A stretch of DNA of 64,000 nt from SZAS-79 sp965279075. GTDB lineage: Bacteria; Pseudomonadota; Gammaproteobacteria; Burkholderiales; SG8-39. Below, in pieces: positions 53,545 to 62,996 of this stretch. The stretch is taken from positions 124,001-188,000 of the forward strand of contig CBDIHI010000012.1 in assembly GCA_965279075.1 (NCBI GenBank), given 5' to 3'. Within the stretch, counting starts at the first letter, position 1; each line of letters begins with the position of its first letter. The notes under the pieces are model-generated. The model saw nothing but the letters and a program-made list of their open reading frames with translations, was not told the origin of the DNA and searched no databases. The translations under genes were made by a program, and so were the position numbers.

Positions 53545-54411
53545 TTGAAGACGGTCCTCGTCACCGGCGCGGCCGGCGAAGTGGGCTCCCACCTGCGCCG
53601 CGAGTTCGCCGGGCGCTACAAGCTGCGGCTGTCGGACCTGCGCCCGATCGGGAAGAAGTCCGCCGGCGAATCCTTCATGCGGGCCGACCTTTCGCGCATG
53701 GCCGACGTGCTGCGCATCACCAGGGGGGTGGATGCGATCGTGCACCTGGGCGGGTACTCGGTCGAGGGCCCGTGGGAAGGCATCCTGCAGGCGAACATCA
53801 TCGGCTGCTACAACGTGTTCGAAGCTGCGCGCAGGAACGGGGTCAAGCGCGTGGTGTTCGCCACCAGCAACCATGCGGTGGGGTTCTATCCGCGCGAGCA
53901 GACGATCGACCACCGCGTCTATCCCAGGCCGGACGGGCGCTACGGCGTGTCGAAGGTGTTCGGCGAGGCGCTCGGCAGCCTGTACGCCGACAAATACGCC
54001 ATGGAGGTGTTTCTGGTGAGGATCGGCAAGGTGAGCGAACGGCCGGCCGACAGGCGGCGCCTGTCGATCCACCTGTCGCCTCGCGACCTCGCCCAGCTGG
54101 TGACGATCGGGATCGACCACCCCGGGATCCGTTTCGAGATCGTCTACGGCGTATCCGGCAACAAACGCTCGTGGTACGACAATTCCAATGCCCGCAGGCT
54201 CGGCTACCGGCCGCAGGACGACAGCGAGGCGCACGCGGCAGAGGTCCTTGCCGGCAAGGAGGGGCCGCAGCATCCGGTCGGCGCGCTGTACCAGGGAGGC
54301 ACCTTCACGCACCTGGAAACCGTTCCGAACCCGGCGCCGCTGCCCGAGGGGAGCCCCGCGGGGAAGAAAACCGCTAGAGCTTCGAAGCGAAGTCCGCGAG
54401 CAGCGCGTTGA
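53545..54411 (+). CDS. NAD-dependent uronate dehydrogenase-like short-chain epimerase/dehydratase family protein
   Basis: 288-aa extended short-chain dehydrogenase starting at TTG 53545. NAD-binding TGAAGEVG is at residues 7-14, IVHLGGYSV follows, and the catalytic Y-x3-K is in GRYGVSKVFGE. The strings SNHAVGFYPR and the short C-terminal domain (SWYDNSNARRLGYRP) closely resemble uronate dehydrogenase (glucuronate to glucarolactone). The C-terminus after about residue 265 is extra, basic, and overlaps the convergent hydrolase gene by 38 bp. Confidence 0.85.
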   Translation: MKTVLVTGAAGEVGSHLRREFAGRYKLRLSDLRPIGKKSAGESFMRADLSRMADVLRITRGVDAIVHLGGYSVEGPWEGILQANIIGCYNVFEAARRNGVKRVVFATSNHAVGFYPREQTIDHRVYPRPDGRYGVSKVFGEALGSLYADKYAMEVFLVRIGKVSERPADRRRLSIHLSPRDLAQLVTIGIDHPGIRFEIVYGVSGNKRSWYDNSNARRLGYRPQDDSEAHAAEVLAGKEGPQHPVGALYQGGTFTHLETVPNPAPLPEGSPAGKKTARASKRSPRAAR

Positions 54412-55195
54412 CCCGCTCGGGCGCCTCGAGCTGGGGGAAGTGGCCCACGCCGGTGACGATCTCGATGCGCGCCGAGGGCGCCCGGGACCGGACGAGGTCC
54501 AGCCAAGGCGAAGACTGGTTGCTTGCGAGCGACACTCGGATCCGCTCCGCATTCATGGTCGTGCTCTGCACCACCATCAGCGGTACGCGGACTGCAGCGA
54601 GCGCTGCCTCCATGCGCCGGGCGTCCCAGCCGACCATGCGCGGGAAGAGCGTGCCGCCGATCTCGGATTTCAGCTGCAGCGCGCGCTCCATCAGCGTGGC
54701 CTTCAGCTTGGGGTCGCTCGAGACCACGAACATCTCGTCGAACAGGCGCCGCGCGAACACGCCGTAGCCGGTGGCGCGCAATTGCTCGTTCATGACGCGT
54801 TCGGCGACCGCCGGGTCGCCGAACCCGAGGCGGCTGCCGTCGATCAGCACGATCGCGGCAACCCGCTCGGGCGCGTACAGGTAGGCCTGCAGGACGGCGC
54901 GGCAGCCCATGCTGTGGCCGACCAGGATCGCGGGGGGGAATTTCAGCTCGCCGAGCAGCGCGGCGACGTCCGCCCCGTAGTTCTCGATCGAACAGTCGTG
55001 CGAATCGCCGGGTGTCTGGCCGTGCCCGCGCAGGTCGCAGGCCACCACGGCGTTGGTCCTGGCGAAGTGCACGAGTTGCGGCTGCCAGTCGACATGCGTG
55101 CAGGCGAAGCCGTGGACGAAAGCGATCGGGGGAGTGCCCTGCCCTGCCTGTACGTAATGCATCCGACCGCTGTCCGGTGATGGGCCCAAACCCAT
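54374..55195 (-). CDS. alpha/beta-fold hydrolase
   Basis: 273-aa alpha/beta hydrolase. The oxyanion region is AFVHGFACTHVDW, the nucleophile S is in LVGHSMGCRA, and the histidine is in GVGHFPQLEAPE. The segment with DLRGHGQTPGD fits haloperoxidase/esterase or meta-cleavage-type hydrolases. Start ATG 55195 has AAGGGG upstream; ATG 55162 is possible. It converges with and overlaps the uronate-dehydrogenase-like gene. Confidence 0.88.
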   Translation of the reverse strand: MGLGPSPDSGRMHYVQAGQGTPPIAFVHGFACTHVDWQPQLVHFARTNAVVACDLRGHGQTPGDSHDCSIENYGADVAALLGELKFPPAILVGHSMGCRAVLQAYLYAPERVAAIVLIDGSRLGFGDPAVAERVMNEQLRATGYGVFARRLFDEMFVVSSDPKLKATLMERALQLKSEIGGTLFPRMVGWDARRMEAALAAVRVPLMVVQSTTMNAERIRVSLASNQSSPWLDLVRSRAPSARIEIVTGVGHFPQLEAPERVNALLADFASKL

Positions 55196-55252
55196 CTTAC
55201 CCCTTCGCGGGGCGGCGTGAAGGGGCGTCGGCGCGCCCCGGCCGGCGGGGTC

Positions 55253-55534
55253 CTACGCGTTGCGCTCGGTCACTTCGAGCAGGTGGTAGCCGAACTGGGT
55301 CTTCACCGGCCCCTGCACCTTGCCGACCTCGGCGCTGAACACCACTTTGTCAAATTCGGGGACCATCATGCCGGGACCGAATTCGCCCAGGTCGCCGCCC
55401 TGCCTCGAGGACGGGCAGGAGGAGTGCTGCTTCGCGACGTCGGCGAAGTCCGCGCCGGCCTCGATCTTCGCCTTCAGTTCGACGCACTGCGCCTCGGTTG
55501 ATACGAGGATGTGCCTTGCCTTTGCGCTGGCCAT
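55253..55534 (-). CDS. ppiC: small parvulin-type peptidyl-prolyl isomerase (PpiC-like)
   Basis: 93-aa single-domain parvulin without signal peptide, thus cytoplasmic like E. coli PpiC. The rotamase motif is complete: ARHILVST, CPSSRQGGDLGEFGPGMMVPEFD, and the C-terminal TQFGYHLLEVTERN. It catalyses cis-trans isomerisation of peptidyl-proline bonds. It stands alone between two divergent or convergent neighbours. Confidence 0.95.
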   Translation of the reverse strand: MASAKARHILVSTEAQCVELKAKIEAGADFADVAKQHSSCPSSRQGGDLGEFGPGMMVPEFDKVVFSAEVGKVQGPVKTQFGYHLLEVTERNA

Positions 55535-55621
55535 GGATGCGCTCCGTTCCGGTTCGTTGGAAAGGGCGAATAGTATCGCTTATCGGGCGATTGCCGGAAC
55601 CGTGAGCGCCTACAATCCGGG

Positions 55622-56185
55622 ATGGCACTGAAGGCGACCATCTGCCGTGCGACCCTTGGGATTGCGGACATGGAACGCAATTACTACCGGGACCACGCGC
55701 TGACCCTGGCCCGTCACCCGTCCGAGACCGACGAGCGGATGATGGTCCGGGTACTGGCGTTCGCATTGCATGCGGGCGGGTCCCTCGCGTTCGGGGCGGG
55801 CATCGGCAACGACGACGAGCCCGACCTCTGGGACAAGGACCTGACCGGCGCGATCCGCTTGTGGGTGGACGTCGGGCTGCCGGACGAAAAGCGCATCCGC
55901 CGCGCGTGCGGCCGCGCGGGGAAGGTCGTGGTCTACGCGTACGGCCGCGGCGCGGACCTGTGGTGGAAGCAATCAGCGGGGTCCCTCGCCCGCTCGGGGA
56001 ACCTCGTCGTGGCGCGCCTTGCGCAGGCGACGACCCAGGCGCTGGGGGCGCTCGCGAGCCGTAACATGCAGCTCAACTGCACCATCCAGGACGGGCAGGT
56101 TTGGCTGGCCAACGAGGACGCCACGGTACAGGTGGAGGTAGAGTACCTCCTTGATGCTGCGCATGGTACGCAGCGCGCTGGATAG
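55622..56185 (+). CDS. yaeQ: YaeQ-family protein
   Basis: 187-aa YaeQ protein. The N-terminus MALKATICRATLGIADMERNYY and the segments HPSETDERMMVRVLAFAL and DLWDKDLTGAIRLWVDVG are characteristic. The fold is PD-(D/E)XK nuclease-like; YaeQ was reported to suppress an rfaH defect in haemolysin expression, but its activity is not known. It precedes the sensor kinase gene by 10 nt. Confidence 0.93.
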   Translation: MALKATICRATLGIADMERNYYRDHALTLARHPSETDERMMVRVLAFALHAGGSLAFGAGIGNDDEPDLWDKDLTGAIRLWVDVGLPDEKRIRRACGRAGKVVVYAYGRGADLWWKQSAGSLARSGNLVVARLAQATTQALGALASRNMQLNCTIQDGQVWLANEDATVQVEVEYLLDAAHGTQRAG

Positions 56186-56195
56186 GGACCTGCCC

Positions 56196-58112
56196 ATGCC
56201 GGGCAAAAACGACGACATTGACCGCCAGCGGGAGGCCGAACGGTCGCTCCACGAATCGGAGGAACGCTTTCGCGCCTTCACCGAAATCTCGGCCGACTGG
56301 TACTGGGAGACCGACGAACAGCACCGCTTTACTTTCATTTCGGAGGGTTCCGCGGCGTTCACGGGCCTGGTCGAGGAAGACTACCTCGGCAAGCGCCGCG
56401 GAAGGATCCCCGGGCGCGAATGGCCGCCCTCGCGGCTGGCGGAGTATGACGCGCTCATCGAGGCCCGCAAACCGTTCGACGATTTCGAATACGGGCGCAG
56501 GCACAGTGACGGGACGCTTCGCTGGGCGCGGCTGAGGGGGCGCCCGGTGTTCGACGAGGCGGGGCGCTTTCGCGGCTACCGCGGCACGGGCCTCGACGTC
56601 ACCGAGCGCCGCCAGGCCGAGGAAGACATGCGGCGGTTCCGGGCCGCGCTGGACGTGTCGCCGGACCTCGTGGTGCTGATCGACCCCGTATCGATGCTCT
56701 ACGTGGACGCCAACGAGGCGGCCGTAAGGGCCCTCGGCTACAGCCGCGAGGAGCTGCTGTCGATGGGGCCGCAGGACATCTTTTCCGTCTCGAGGGAGGA
56801 ACTGGTCGAAGTCTACCGGCGCCTGATCGCGGGCGACCTTACCGGCACCACGACCACCGGGGTGTACCGCTGCAAGGACGGTTCGGTGATCCCGATGGAG
56901 GCGAAACGGCGCGCGGTGCCTTCGGGGGACGGTTACGTGATCGTTTCCGTAGCGCGTGACATCCGTCAGCGTCTGGTCGACGAGGAGGCGCTGCGTGAGA
57001 GCGAGGGGCGCTACCGGTCCATGATCGCGGTGCTCGCCGAGGGCATCATCGTGCGCGAAGCGAACGGGACCATCACCGACTGCAATGCGAGCGCCGAGCG
57101 CATCCTGGGCCGGTCGCGCGAGCAGATGATCGGGGGCCACTATTCCGCTACCGACTGGGACGTGCGCAGGGAGGACGGCACCCGCCTCGAGCTGGAAGAC
57201 CGGCCCTCGTGGCGCGCGATCCGGACCGGGCAGATGCAGTCCAACGTAGTGCTGAGCCACACGAAACCCGACGGGACGGTGCTGTGGCTGTCGCTCAATG
57301 CGCAGCCGCTGTACGACCCGACCGGCAGGAAGATCGTCGGCGCGGTCACCACGCTGACCGACGTCACCGAAAGGAAATTCGCCGAGGAGGAGATCCGCCG
57401 CATCAACGCGGCCCTCGAAGCCCGTGTCGAGGCGCGCACGGTCGAACTGGAAGTGGCCAACCGAGACCTGCAATCCTTCAGCTACTCGGTGTCCCACGAC
57501 CTGCGCGCGCCGATCCGCGCGATCGGCAGCCACGCGCGCCTGCTGATGCTCGGCGAGGCTGAGCCCCCGTCTGAGGAGCGACTGCGGCGGTTCCGGGCCA
57601 TCGAGCGCAATGCGGGCCTGATGAGCAACCTGGTGGATGCGCTGCTCAGCCTGTCGCGGGTGAACCGCAACGCGATCAGGAAGGTACCGCTCGACATGGA
57701 GGCGATCGCGCGGGCGGTGCTTGCTGACCTGCGGCCCGACTATCCCGGCACGAAGGTGATCGTGGAGGCGCTGCCGGCCGGGGAGGGCGATCCCACGCTG
57801 GTGCGGCAGGTGTTCGCGAACCTGCTGTCCAACGCGTTCAAGTTTTCGTCACGCGTTGCCCCGGCCGAAGTCACCGTCGGCTGGGACGAGGGTGGGAGCT
57901 GCTGGTTCGTGCGCGACAACGGCGCGGGCTTCGACATGCAGTTCGCGGGGAAGCTGTTCGGCGCCTTCGAGCGCGCGCACGGGGCCGAAGAATTCGAGGG
58001 CACGGGCATCGGCCTTGCCATCGTGCACCGCATCCTCGAGTGCCACGGCGGGCGCATCCGGGCCGAGGGTGCGGAAGGCCGGGGGGCGACCTTCCGCTTT
58101 ACGCTGGGCTAG
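56196..58112 (+). CDS. soluble multi-PAS sensor histidine kinase
   Basis: 638-aa kinase with no membrane span. PAS domains are at about residues 20-140, 145-265 and 270-395 (first two followed by DVTERRQAEED- and ARDIRQR-type PAC ends). The HisKA phospho-acceptor is H434 in YSVSHDLRAPIRAIGSHA. The ATPase domain has NLLSNAFKFSSR, DNGAGFDM and GTGIGLAIVHRI. ATG 56196 has AGGGA 8 nt upstream. No response regulator is adjacent, so its partner is unknown. The kinase resembles the phytochrome-type HisKA group but lacks a GAF-PHY module. Confidence 0.92.
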   Translation: MPGKNDDIDRQREAERSLHESEERFRAFTEISADWYWETDEQHRFTFISEGSAAFTGLVEEDYLGKRRGRIPGREWPPSRLAEYDALIEARKPFDDFEYGRRHSDGTLRWARLRGRPVFDEAGRFRGYRGTGLDVTERRQAEEDMRRFRAALDVSPDLVVLIDPVSMLYVDANEAAVRALGYSREELLSMGPQDIFSVSREELVEVYRRLIAGDLTGTTTTGVYRCKDGSVIPMEAKRRAVPSGDGYVIVSVARDIRQRLVDEEALRESEGRYRSMIAVLAEGIIVREANGTITDCNASAERILGRSREQMIGGHYSATDWDVRREDGTRLELEDRPSWRAIRTGQMQSNVVLSHTKPDGTVLWLSLNAQPLYDPTGRKIVGAVTTLTDVTERKFAEEEIRRINAALEARVEARTVELEVANRDLQSFSYSVSHDLRAPIRAIGSHARLLMLGEAEPPSEERLRRFRAIERNAGLMSNLVDALLSLSRVNRNAIRKVPLDMEAIARAVLADLRPDYPGTKVIVEALPAGEGDPTLVRQVFANLLSNAFKFSSRVAPAEVTVGWDEGGSCWFVRDNGAGFDMQFAGKLFGAFERAHGAEEFEGTGIGLAIVHRILECHGGRIRAEGAEGRGATFRFTLG

Positions 58113-58136
58113 CGCCCGCCCGCGGTTCAGGGAGGG

Positions 58137-59273
58137 CTACTTCTTCGCCGGGTCCGGCTTCTTCTGCTCGAGCAGTTCGCCGCGCTTCTTCAGCGTGTCG
58201 GCGAGCTTCTTGGCCGGCACCGCGAGCACGAAATCCTTGAGCGTCTTCTCGCGAGCCACGCGCTCCTCGAGCTTCTTCAGTTCCTCGGCGAAGGCCTTCT
58301 CGCGCTTGTCCTTCGCCTCCGGCGTCTCGTCCTTGGCCGGCGTCGATTCGCGTCTGGGCGTGCCTTCGACCTCGACCTTGACGAAGGTCCTGTCCTTTAC
58401 GGTCCTGCCCACGCGCAGCGTGTAGGCGAGCCCGTCGAAGGTGGAGGCCGTGATCACGGTGGGTTTGTCGAGGCCGGTATCGGCGTCGGCCGCGGCGAGG
58501 TCCTCGATCTCGATCTTGTTCAGGCTGTATGAAGCCGCATTGGCGCGCGACACGTCGAGCTTCTGTCCCGGGGCCGCGCGCTCCAGCTTCCAGTCGATGC
58601 CGTCGGTGATGCGCTCGATCCGGTAGCCGTCGGCGCCTTCGGCGGGCTTCACTTCGAGCACCTTCACGCGCTCGACGCCGAATCCCTCCTTGGAGATCCA
58701 CTGGCTGGTGTCGGCCGTGGCTTGGCGCAGCGGGTCGGCCACCGTGTAGACCTGCTTCGGGTCGGCGGGCAGCATGACGAAGCGGCCGTCACCGATCGCC
58801 TTTGTCGCGTCTCCCTCGGGCTCCTTCTTGAAGTACTTCTTGCCCACGAGCAGTTCCGCCAGGATCTTGCCGTCGGCGGCCTTGAAGGTCACGGCCGTTG
58901 CCGCGCCCTCGCCCTTTCCCGGTTCTGCGAGCAGCAGGCGCGCGCGGTCTTTCTCGCCCACCGGTTCCACCTGGCCTGCCTTGAGCTCGATCGCTTTCAC
59001 GACGAGGTCGGTCACGCGGTCAAGGTCGGCGGCAAAGCCGTTTTTTTCGGCGATCGTCCAACGGCCGTCTTTCTTCGCGAGCGTCAGCGATTGCTTGGGC
59101 TCGCGGATCGAGATGCTCGCGACTTCGCTGGCCTTGAGGCCCTTGAGCAGGGGCTGGCCGAGCTGCGAAACGACCGCGGGCCGGGCCGACTCGCCCTGCT
59201 TGAAAACCAGCAGCGCGCCGCCGCCGACTACGACGACCAGCACGCCCAGGATGACGAGGAACTGCTTGTTCAT
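58137..59273 (-). CDS. DUF4340 domain protein
   Basis: 378-aa protein with one N-terminal membrane span (FLVILGVLVVVVGGGALLVF) and a periplasmic DUF4340 region containing repeats of the type V-A-S-I-S-I-R-E-P. The C-terminal 75 residues are lysine/glutamate-rich and likely form a coiled coil ending in KKRGELLEQKKPDPAKK. It overlaps the GldG-like gene by 4 nt and is the last gene of the operon. The function is unknown; the family accompanies Gld-type ABC systems. Confidence 0.9.
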   Translation of the reverse strand: MNKQFLVILGVLVVVVGGGALLVFKQGESARPAVVSQLGQPLLKGLKASEVASISIREPKQSLTLAKKDGRWTIAEKNGFAADLDRVTDLVVKAIELKAGQVEPVGEKDRARLLLAEPGKGEGAATAVTFKAADGKILAELLVGKKYFKKEPEGDATKAIGDGRFVMLPADPKQVYTVADPLRQATADTSQWISKEGFGVERVKVLEVKPAEGADGYRIERITDGIDWKLERAAPGQKLDVSRANAASYSLNKIEIEDLAAADADTGLDKPTVITASTFDGLAYTLRVGRTVKDRTFVKVEVEGTPRRESTPAKDETPEAKDKREKAFAEELKKLEERVAREKTLKDFVLAVPAKKLADTLKKRGELLEQKKPDPAKK

Positions 59274-61177
59274 GCCGCACCCCCTGCCGAAGCGACGGTT
59301 GCCGTGGCGCCCGCCGCCGCCCTGCGGCGCCGGCTCATCGCGAAGCCGACGCCGAAGAGCGTAACCAGCAGCGGCATCAGCGCGATGTTCACGACCTTGG
59401 TCCAGAACTGCAGCGCCTCGGCGTCCTGGCGCAGGGTCTTGCGCAGCTCTTTCAGCACCTGGCGGGTCTCGATCACTCGCTTCTTGAAGCGCTCGAGCTC
59501 AGCCTGCTGCTCGGGGGTCATGATCTGCGCGGTCTTGGTTCCGCCGGACTGCTTCTGGAGCTTCTGCATCTTCTCGGTGGTCTGCTGCAGCTCGTCCTCG
59601 AGCTCCTTGATCTTGCCGAAGTACTTCTTCTGCGCGTCCGACTCCATCTGGCGGACCACGGTGAGCGGGCGGAAGCCCGAGGCGCGGCTGCGCAGGCTCA
59701 TCAGGTCGTCGCCGGAGGCGAGCTGCTCGATCATCCCCTGCACCAACGCGAGGTTGCCGTTGGAGGGCACGACCACGCGCTGGCCCAGGATGTTCTGCAC
59801 CTCGACCGCGGCACCGTCGGCGAGCATGTCGGCGTCGGCCACCAGAACCACCGAGTTGTCGGCCGCGGCTTCCTTCAGCTGCGGCGCGGGTTCGGCCGGC
59901 ACCTTGCTCTTGTCCGGGTTGAAAGGCGCGGGCTTGCCCTCGGGGAACGCGGTCTTGAACTTGCCCGAGAGGCGCAGCGCGAGGGGCTTGGCCTTGTTGT
60001 CCGGCGCGAATCCCTTCATCGCCGCGTCGCCGGAGACGGAGGCCACGATGTTGTCGACCAGCATCGAGTTCGGCGAGGTGCTGGCGAGCGCCGTTGCCTT
60101 GAGGCCCTCGGCGGGCTTGGATGCGTCGAACACGCCGGAGAATGCCAGCAGAAGCGTGTCGATCTGGCTGGTCGCGACATCATCCTTGCTCAATGCCGTC
60201 TTGTTCAGCGTGATCACGGTCGGGGTGTAGCGCTGGCCGGCGCCCGACGCGTAGGTCACGTCGGCCACCACCTTGCCCTGGTCCATCGTCACGCCCCAGG
60301 CCTTGAACAGGCGCGGCAGCGAGGATGAGCCCGGCTGGCCCGGCATGTTGGGCATCATCGGGTTGGGCTGCTGGTCGAAGAACATGTACGGGTCGACGAA
60401 GGCGATCAGCTTGCCGCCGCGCAGCACGAACTGGTCGAGCGCGTATTCGGCCGACTCCATGATGTCGCGCGGCTGCACGACGAGCAGCACGTTGATGTCC
60501 TTGTCGATCGCCTCCGCGCTCATCGGCACGGATTTCACGTTGAAGTCGCGCTTCAGTTCGTTGGCGAGGACCCAGGGCTCGTTGGGCTGGCGCGTCATCA
60601 TGTTGAACGGCTCGCCCAGCACGGGCACCGCGCTCATCACGCCGATGGTCGGGCGCTCGGCGTTGGCCACGCGCGCTATCGCGCGGACAAGGTCGTACTC
60701 GAGCAGGCGCTCACGTTGCTGTGAAATGTTGGACAGGGCCTGCTTCCTGTCCAGCCGGCTGACCGAAAGGCCGAGGTAGAACTGCTCGCCCGTGAAGAGC
60801 GTCTGCGGCTCGACGCCGTCGAGCTGGGCGGCGTCCTCCTCGTCGGAGTCGGGCTTGGGGTTGTAGCGCTCGACGATCAGGTTCGGGCCCGCGACCGCCT
60901 TGAACTCGCGCACGACGTCCTCGACGCGCTGCGCGAAGCTGCGCAGCTGGACGGGGATCGCGTTGTCGCTCTGCGAGACGTACAGGCGCAGCTTCACCGG
61001 GCCGTCGAGCTTCTGCAGGATCTTCTTCGTGCCGTCGGACAGCGTGTAGAGCCGGCCATCGGTCAGGTCGGCACGCACGGCTGCGCCCGTGGCGAGGTAG
61101 TTGAACGCGACGAGGATGACGAACAGCGCCGCGAGGCCCGCGGCGGAGTAGAGGAAGGTTTCGTATTTTTTCATCAT
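59270..61177 (-). CDS. GldG-family ABC transporter auxiliary protein
   Basis: 635-aa membrane protein. An N-terminal span (about 8-30) and a C-terminal span (VNIALMPLLVTLFGVGFAMSRRRR) enclose a large periplasmic domain with GTKKILQKLDGPVKLRLYVSQS and VFVPVQ-like sections. A coiled coil near residues 545-595 (DELQQTTEKMQKLQKQSGG) precedes the last span. The family partners GldF permeases; the name comes from Bacteroidetes gliding but proteobacterial members are not gliding-specific. Confidence 0.9.
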   Translation of the reverse strand: MMKKYETFLYSAAGLAALFVILVAFNYLATGAAVRADLTDGRLYTLSDGTKKILQKLDGPVKLRLYVSQSDNAIPVQLRSFAQRVEDVVREFKAVAGPNLIVERYNPKPDSDEEDAAQLDGVEPQTLFTGEQFYLGLSVSRLDRKQALSNISQQRERLLEYDLVRAIARVANAERPTIGVMSAVPVLGEPFNMMTRQPNEPWVLANELKRDFNVKSVPMSAEAIDKDINVLLVVQPRDIMESAEYALDQFVLRGGKLIAFVDPYMFFDQQPNPMMPNMPGQPGSSSLPRLFKAWGVTMDQGKVVADVTYASGAGQRYTPTVITLNKTALSKDDVATSQIDTLLLAFSGVFDASKPAEGLKATALASTSPNSMLVDNIVASVSGDAAMKGFAPDNKAKPLALRLSGKFKTAFPEGKPAPFNPDKSKVPAEPAPQLKEAAADNSVVLVADADMLADGAAVEVQNILGQRVVVPSNGNLALVQGMIEQLASGDDLMSLRSRASGFRPLTVVRQMESDAQKKYFGKIKELEDELQQTTEKMQKLQKQSGGTKTAQIMTPEQQAELERFKKRVIETRQVLKELRKTLRQDAEALQFWTKVVNIALMPLLVTLFGVGFAMSRRRRAAAGATATVASAGGAA

Positions 61178-61180
61178 GGC

Positions 61181-61930
61181 TCAGCCGGCCCGGTGGTTGC
61201 GGAGGATCACCGACGTCGCGAACAGCGCGAAGCCGATCACCGAGAGGAAGAAGAAGAGGTCGCGCGTGTCGATCACACCTTTCTGGAATCCGTCGAAGTG
61301 GGTGATCACGGAGAACGAGGCGACGACCTCCACCAGCGCCGGGTTGGCCCAGCGCGTCATCATGTCGGTGACGGGGTTGAAGCCGGCCAGGATCAGGAAC
61401 AGGCACAGCACCACCGAGAGGATGAACGAGATGACCTGGTTGCGCGTCATCGCCGAGGTCATGCAGGTGATCGCCAGGTAGGCGCCGGCGAGGAAGAAGC
61501 TGCCGAGGTACCCCGCGGCGATCATGCCGTTGTCGGGGCTGCCGAGCACGTTCACGGTGACCACGATCGGGAAGGTCAGCGCCAGCGCGATGGCGAGGAA
61601 GGCCCACGAGGCGAGGAACTTGGCTACGATCGCCTCCCACGCGTTGACGGGCATCGTGAGCAGCAGCTCCATCGTGCCCGAGCGGCGTTCCTCCGACCAC
61701 AGCCGCATGCCGACCGCCGGCACCAGCACGAGGTAGATCCACGGGTGCCAGGCGAAGAATGCCGAGAGGCTCGCTTCGCCGCGCTCGAAGAAACTGCCGA
61801 CCGTGAACGTGAAGAACCCGGCGAGCAGCAGGAAGATCACGAGGAAGACGTACGCGACCGGCGAGGTGAAGTAGGAGGACAGCTCGCGCTTGGCGATCGC
61901 GCGGATGGTGGCAATGGAGGTGTTCATCAT
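61181..61930 (-). CDS. ABC-2-type permease (GldF-like)
   Basis: 249-aa inner-membrane protein with six hydrophobic segments. Landmarks are AIAKRELSSYFTSPVAYVFLVIFLLLAGFFTF, the family string RLWSEERRSGTMELLLTMPV and the C-terminal ARD-type VIDTRDLFFFLSVIG. It forms the channel of an exporter driven by the ATPase gene that it overlaps by 4 nt. The substrate is unknown. Confidence 0.93.
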   Translation of the reverse strand: MMNTSIATIRAIAKRELSSYFTSPVAYVFLVIFLLLAGFFTFTVGSFFERGEASLSAFFAWHPWIYLVLVPAVGMRLWSEERRSGTMELLLTMPVNAWEAIVAKFLASWAFLAIALALTFPIVVTVNVLGSPDNGMIAAGYLGSFFLAGAYLAITCMTSAMTRNQVISFILSVVLCLFLILAGFNPVTDMMTRWANPALVEVVASFSVITHFDGFQKGVIDTRDLFFFLSVIGFALFATSVILRNHRAG

Positions 61931-62859
61931 TTCTTTACCGTGTCGGGCAGCGTGATTCGGCGGAACACCTCGTCGAGGTGGCCTTCTTCAGTGTGCAGCG
62001 CCTCGACCTTCCAGCCTTCGCGGCCGGCCAGGTCCATGACGGAGCGTGCAAGGGCCACGGAGGCCTGCTTGTCCTGCGGGTAGACGCGCAGCGACGCCGC
62101 GCCGACGGCTTCGACGCGCGCGGCCTCGGGCAGCGCCGCGAGCTTCGCCGGGTCGGCGCCCTGGGCGGAAATCGTCACGGCGCCGGCGAAGATCGACATG
62201 TCGCGCAGCTCCTTGGGGGTGCCGTTCGCGACGATGCGGCCGCGGTCGATGATGATCGCGCGGGTGCAGGCGGCGTCGACTTCCTCGAGGATGTGCGTGG
62301 AGAAGATCACCGCCTTGGTCTTGCCCATCTCCTTGATGAGGTTCCTCACCTCGTGCTTCTGGTTCGGGTCGAGGCCGTCCGTCGGCTCGTCCATGATGAG
62401 GACATCCGGGTCGTGGATCAGCGACTGTGCGAGGCAGGTGCGGTGCCGGTAGCCTTTGGAGAGCGTGTCGATCTGCTGGTGCAGCACGGTGGACAGGAAG
62501 CAGAGGTCGACGACGCGGTGCACCGCCTTCTTCTTGTCCGCGCCTTTGAGCCCGCGCAATTCGGCTGCGAACCCGAGGAACCCCTCGACCGACATGTCGG
62601 GGTACGAAGCCGCGTTCTCGGGCAGGTAGCCGATCAGGCGCTTGGCCGCCAGGCCGTCCTCGACGACGTCGTGGCCGCCGACGGTGATCCGGCCCGCCGT
62701 GGGCGGCAGGAACCCCGTGATCATGCGCATCGTGGTGGACTTGCCGGCGCCGTTGGGGCCGAGGAAGCCGAGCACCTCGCCGCGCTCCACCGAAAAGGAC
62801 AGGTCGTCGACAGCCTTCTTCAGCCCGAACGACTTGGTCAGGTTTTCAATCCGTATCAT
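61927..62859 (-). CDS. ABC exporter ATPase (GldA-like)
   Basis: 310-aa ATPase. ATG 62859 is set by the family start MIRIENLTKSFGLKKAVDDLSF; AGAAGG lies upstream. Walker A GPNGAGKST, the signature LSKGYRHRTCLAQSLI (cysteine where arginine/valine is usual), Walker B VLIMDEPTDGLDPNQ and a C-terminal domain of about 85 residues are present. First gene of the GldA-F-G-DUF4340 operon. The 137-bp gap before it (62860-62996) shows no clear promoter to me. Confidence 0.93.
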   Translation of the reverse strand: MIRIENLTKSFGLKKAVDDLSFSVERGEVLGFLGPNGAGKSTTMRMITGFLPPTAGRITVGGHDVVEDGLAAKRLIGYLPENAASYPDMSVEGFLGFAAELRGLKGADKKKAVHRVVDLCFLSTVLHQQIDTLSKGYRHRTCLAQSLIHDPDVLIMDEPTDGLDPNQKHEVRNLIKEMGKTKAVIFSTHILEEVDAACTRAIIIDRGRIVANGTPKELRDMSIFAGAVTISAQGADPAKLAALPEAARVEAVGAASLRVYPQDKQASVALARSVMDLAGREGWKVEALHTEEGHLDEVFRRITLPDTVKK

Positions 62860-62996
62860 CGAGTGAGCCTTCTGATTATTCGAGGCTTGGACCGGGGGCG
62901 CGACGCAGATAGGGTCGGCCGGACCCAGCTTCAAGGGGGCGCATTATCGCCGAAATCGCTCCGTGAACCGTGAAACTGGGGGGTTTGAGCGGGATT

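Noticed and set aside
56196..58112. Bacteriophytochrome
   Set aside because: The HisKA part resembles phytochrome kinases, but the N-terminal part consists of PAS domains and lacks the GAF-PHY chromophore module.
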